DNA from: JACQFK01 sp964604905
GTDB taxonomy: Bacteria; Planctomycetota; MHYJ01; JACPRB01
Direction: 5' to 3'
Assembly: GCA_964604905.1 (NCBI GenBank)
Contig: CAZSCC010000507.1
Coordinates: forward strand, 1-7,943
DNA length: 7,943 bases
Part shown: positions 6,166-7,943 of the stretch, piece after piece
How positions within the stretch are numbered: position 1 is the stretch's first letter
Layout of the letters: each line of letters starts with the position of its first letter
Position numbers and translations under genes: made by a program
Notes under the pieces: model-generated
Told to the model about the DNA's origin: nothing
What the model saw: only the letters and a program-made list of their open reading frames with translations
Database searches by the model: none

Positions 6166-6623
6166 TAGAGCCTCTTGATCACGTTGACGACCAGTTCCTG
6201 GGCCGCCTCGGTCGTCGGTGCCGCGGGGGTCCCGCGCTTGGACGGAGCGTCGAGCAGCTCGCGGACCCGCCGGACCCGGGTGAGCGGGAGGACCGAGTAC
6301 ATCTTCTCGACCACCGACGAGTCCGCCCCCACGAGCGCCAGCGCCAGTTCCTCGTCCTCCACCCACCCCATGACGGGCTCCAGGTCCTCCCGGCGCATGC
6401 GGCCGATGTCGTGAAACGAGAAGATGAGCGTGTGGAAGGACTTGCCGAGGTCCGGGTTCTCGCGGTACCCGCCGACGTCGAGATCGCGGCCGTCCCAATA
6501 GCGCATCTTGACCCTGTGGTTCCGAGCGCAGGCATCACAATAGAATCGCGCCTCGCCCGTCTCGCCGATCCCGGGGATGACCGCGAAACCTTCCGACGTC
6601 GAGGGGCAGTTGCAGCACTTCAT
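6165..6623 (-). CDS. Zinc-ribbon protein with a FliG C-terminal-like domain
   Basis: The 152-aa product starts with a four-cysteine zinc ribbon: CxxC at 3-6 (with an extra Cys at 4) and CxxC at 29-32. After a short linker, residues 64-152 follow the FliG C-terminal (torque) domain. 'HTLIFSFHDIGRMRREDLEP' corresponds to FliG 'FEDL..LDDR.IQ'. 'EDEELALALVGADSSVVEKM' corresponds to 'D..DLALALKGAS....EKI'. The end 'EAAQELVVNVIKRL' corresponds to 'EEAQ..IV...RRL'. FliG itself has about 330 aa with N-terminal and middle domains that bind FliF and FliM; both are absent here, and there are no flagellar neighbours, so a motor role is unlikely. It begins 7 bases after the symporter stop and has no clear ribosome binding site, suggesting coupled translation. 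It shares a base with the HisJ-like start. It is probably cytoplasmic. The FliG-C assignment is by eye, and the function is unknown. Confidence 0.78.
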   Translation of the reverse strand: MKCCNCPSTSEGFAVIPGIGETGEARFYCDACARNHRVKMRYWDGRDLDVGGYRENPDLGKSFHTLIFSFHDIGRMRREDLEPVMGWVEDEELALALVGADSSVVEKMYSVLPLTRVRRVRELLDAPSKRGTPAAPTTEAAQELVVNVIKRL

Positions 6624-6630
6624 CGGATTT

Positions 6631-7943
6631 TCATGATACCGGCGCGGCAGACGCGGTCAATTCCCTTTTTCGGCCCAGAGCGACTCCCAGCCCGAGCGTG
6701 ACCGCCGCCCCGATCGGATAGTGCCACGGGAAGGACAGTTTGAAATACTCGACGCCGCCTCCGGGCAGCCGGCCGATCGGCGCCCACGCGACGGCGAGCA
6801 GGAGCGCCACGCCGGCTAGCACCCAGCCGATCTTGAGCGGCTCTCGATACAGGAGTGCCAGGCCCGACAGGACCAGGATGCCGGCCGCTACTCCCACCGT
6901 CGCCCGCGCCCATCCGTGTTCCTGCCAGTTGAGCGCGAAGACGAGGAACACCGAGATCGGCACGCTCCAGACGAGCCCCCGGGCGTCCCGCTTGAACGGA
7001 AGCAGCGCCAGGAGCAGGATTCCCAGCATCGCCCCGTACGTGTACCCCGACATCGCCAGCGCGAGGTCCAGCAGCCCTGGATACTTCTTGATCTGCAGGC
7101 ACAGCATCGCCGTCCCGCACAGACCCAGAGCGGCCAGGAGCACGAACACCTTCGAGACGAAGAGTAGGTGCTTCTGGTCGGTCCCCTTCCTTGCGTAGGG
7201 GACGTAGAAGGCGGAGAGAGCCGTCTGCGACATCGCCGCAAGGGTAGACGTCGCGGTCGCGGCGGAGAAGATCGCGGCAAAGAGGAGACCCTTCACCCCG
7301 ATCGGCATCGCGGTCAGGATGAAGACGGGGAAAATGTTGTCCCTGTGCTCCCTCACCAGCGCCTGGTGCTCAGGACTCATCGGGACGTGCTTGAAGTACG
7401 CGAAGATCGCCACCCCGACCGAGAGCATGAGGATCGGCAGGAGCAGCCCGACGCTCGACCAGACGATCGCCTTTCGCGCCTCCCGGGGATCCCGGCAGCA
7501 GAAGAGCCGCTGCGCCATGTTCTGGTCCGTCCCGTGGGAGGCGAGGGTCAGGAACGTCGATCCGAAGAGGCCGCACCAGAGCGTGAACTCCGCCGCGGGG
7601 TCCCACGACAGGTCCCACAGCCGGAACTTCCCCGACTCCGAGCCCAGGCGCACGATCTCCCCCGCGCCGCCCGGGACGGAAAGCACCACCGCGACCAGCG
7701 CGATCAGCCCTCCCGCAAACAGGATCACGAACTGGACGACGTCCGTCCAGACCACGGAATTGATCCCGCCGAGCCAGGTCCAGACCACCGAGATCGAGCC
7801 CACCGCCAGGATCGCCCAGCCGATGCCCAGGTGGGTGATCGCGTCCAGCATCAGGGCCGCCAGGAAGAGCCGTGCTCCCTGCGCCAGGAAGGCGCCCAGG
7901 ACGAAGAGCACCGTGGTCACGCGGTCCACGGCCGGCCCGAGCT
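6631..7943 (-). CDS. Sodium:solute symporter (SSS/SLC5 family), 5' end outside the window
   Basis: The frame is open to the window edge; a GTG at 7929 is probably internal, because family members have about three more membrane segments before this point. Visible SSS features are 'GGINSVVWTDVVQFVILFAG' (the GG..AV..TD..Q signature), 'SHGTDQNMAQRLF' (the GTDQ...QR motif) and 'AAIFSAATATSTLAAMS', the Ser/Thr-rich helix that lines the second sodium site. About 11-12 hydrophobic segments are present, and the protein ends in a short hydrophilic tail (KRELTASAAPVS). Such proteins use the sodium gradient to import sugars, amino acids, vitamins or other small solutes; the substrate cannot be told from this sequence. 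It is the first visible gene of a minus-strand operon with the zinc ribbon/FliG-C gene and the HisJ-like gene. Confidence 0.9.
   Translation of the reverse strand, partial: LGPAVDRVTTVLFVLGAFLAQGARLFLAALMLDAITHLGIGWAILAVGSISVVWTWLGGINSVVWTDVVQFVILFAGGLIALVAVVLSVPGGAGEIVRLGSESGKFRLWDLSWDPAAEFTLWCGLFGSTFLTLASHGTDQNMAQRLFCCRDPREARKAIVWSSVGLLLPILMLSVGVAIFAYFKHVPMSPEHQALVREHRDNIFPVFILTAMPIGVKGLLFAAIFSAATATSTLAAMSQTALSAFYVPYARKGTDQKHLLFVSKVFVLLAALGLCGTAMLCLQIKKYPGLLDLALAMSGYTYGAMLGILLLALLPFKRDARGLVWSVPISVFLVFALNWQEHGWARATVGVAAGILVLSGLALLYREPLKIGWVLAGVALLLAVAWAPIGRLPGGGVEYFKLSFPWHYPIGAAVTLGLGVALGRKRELTASAAPVS

Noticed and set aside
6166..6498. Extension of the HisJ-like frame upstream to 6498
   Set aside because: The extra 111 residues are Gly/Arg/Pro-rich and lie within the zinc ribbon/FliG-C gene; HisJ proteins begin just before the DYHxH motif, matching GTG at 6165.
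6165..6623. Calling this gene a flagellar motor switch protein
   Set aside because: It lacks the FliG N and middle domains and flagellar neighbours, and it carries a zinc ribbon instead.

Overview
The window is about 8 kb of GC-rich bacterial chromosome with tightly packed genes and frequent start/stop overlaps. Nothing in it fixes the lineage. The endonuclease-type MutL (no MutH-type mismatch repair), the SLC5-type solute symporter, and an exported protein with a short 'LKNG..EG.V' beta domain are all common in GC-rich environmental phyla such as Planctomycetota or Acidobacteriota. That placement is an inference only.

Minus-strand block 1 (positions 3194 down to 1) is a three-gene unit with 4-base overlaps. 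It reads mutL (mismatch repair), then an M16-type peptidase homologue of the YmfF kind that lacks the zinc-binding motif, then the N-terminal part of a GNAT acetyltransferase that runs off the window. Upstream of mutL is an AT-rich promoter-like patch with two 17-bp dyads.

The spacer from 3195 to 3653 is not empty. On the plus strand it holds a decayed ORF6N-domain gene, recognisable by its conserved core and broken by an in-frame TGA. It is followed directly by a plus-strand gene (3654-4640) for an exported protein with an LSm/SH3-like N-terminal strand region, a long charged helix and a Gly/Arg/Tyr-rich tail. That gene converges, with a 3-base gap, on a minus-strand gene for a membrane-anchored protein of unknown function (4644-5204).

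Between that gene and the next operon is a 116-bp element with 22-bp terminal inverted repeats (5259-5374). It looks like a MITE or the remnant of an insertion sequence, and its outer edge contains the stop codon of the neighbouring gene.

Minus-strand block 2 (7943 down to 5371) is an operon of three genes: a sodium:solute symporter (5' end outside the window), a 152-aa protein joining a four-cysteine zinc ribbon to a FliG C-terminal-like domain, and a HisJ-family PHP phosphatase. The zinc ribbon/FliG-C protein has no flagellar neighbours and is the most unusual gene here. No rRNA, tRNA, CRISPR array or complete transposase was seen.
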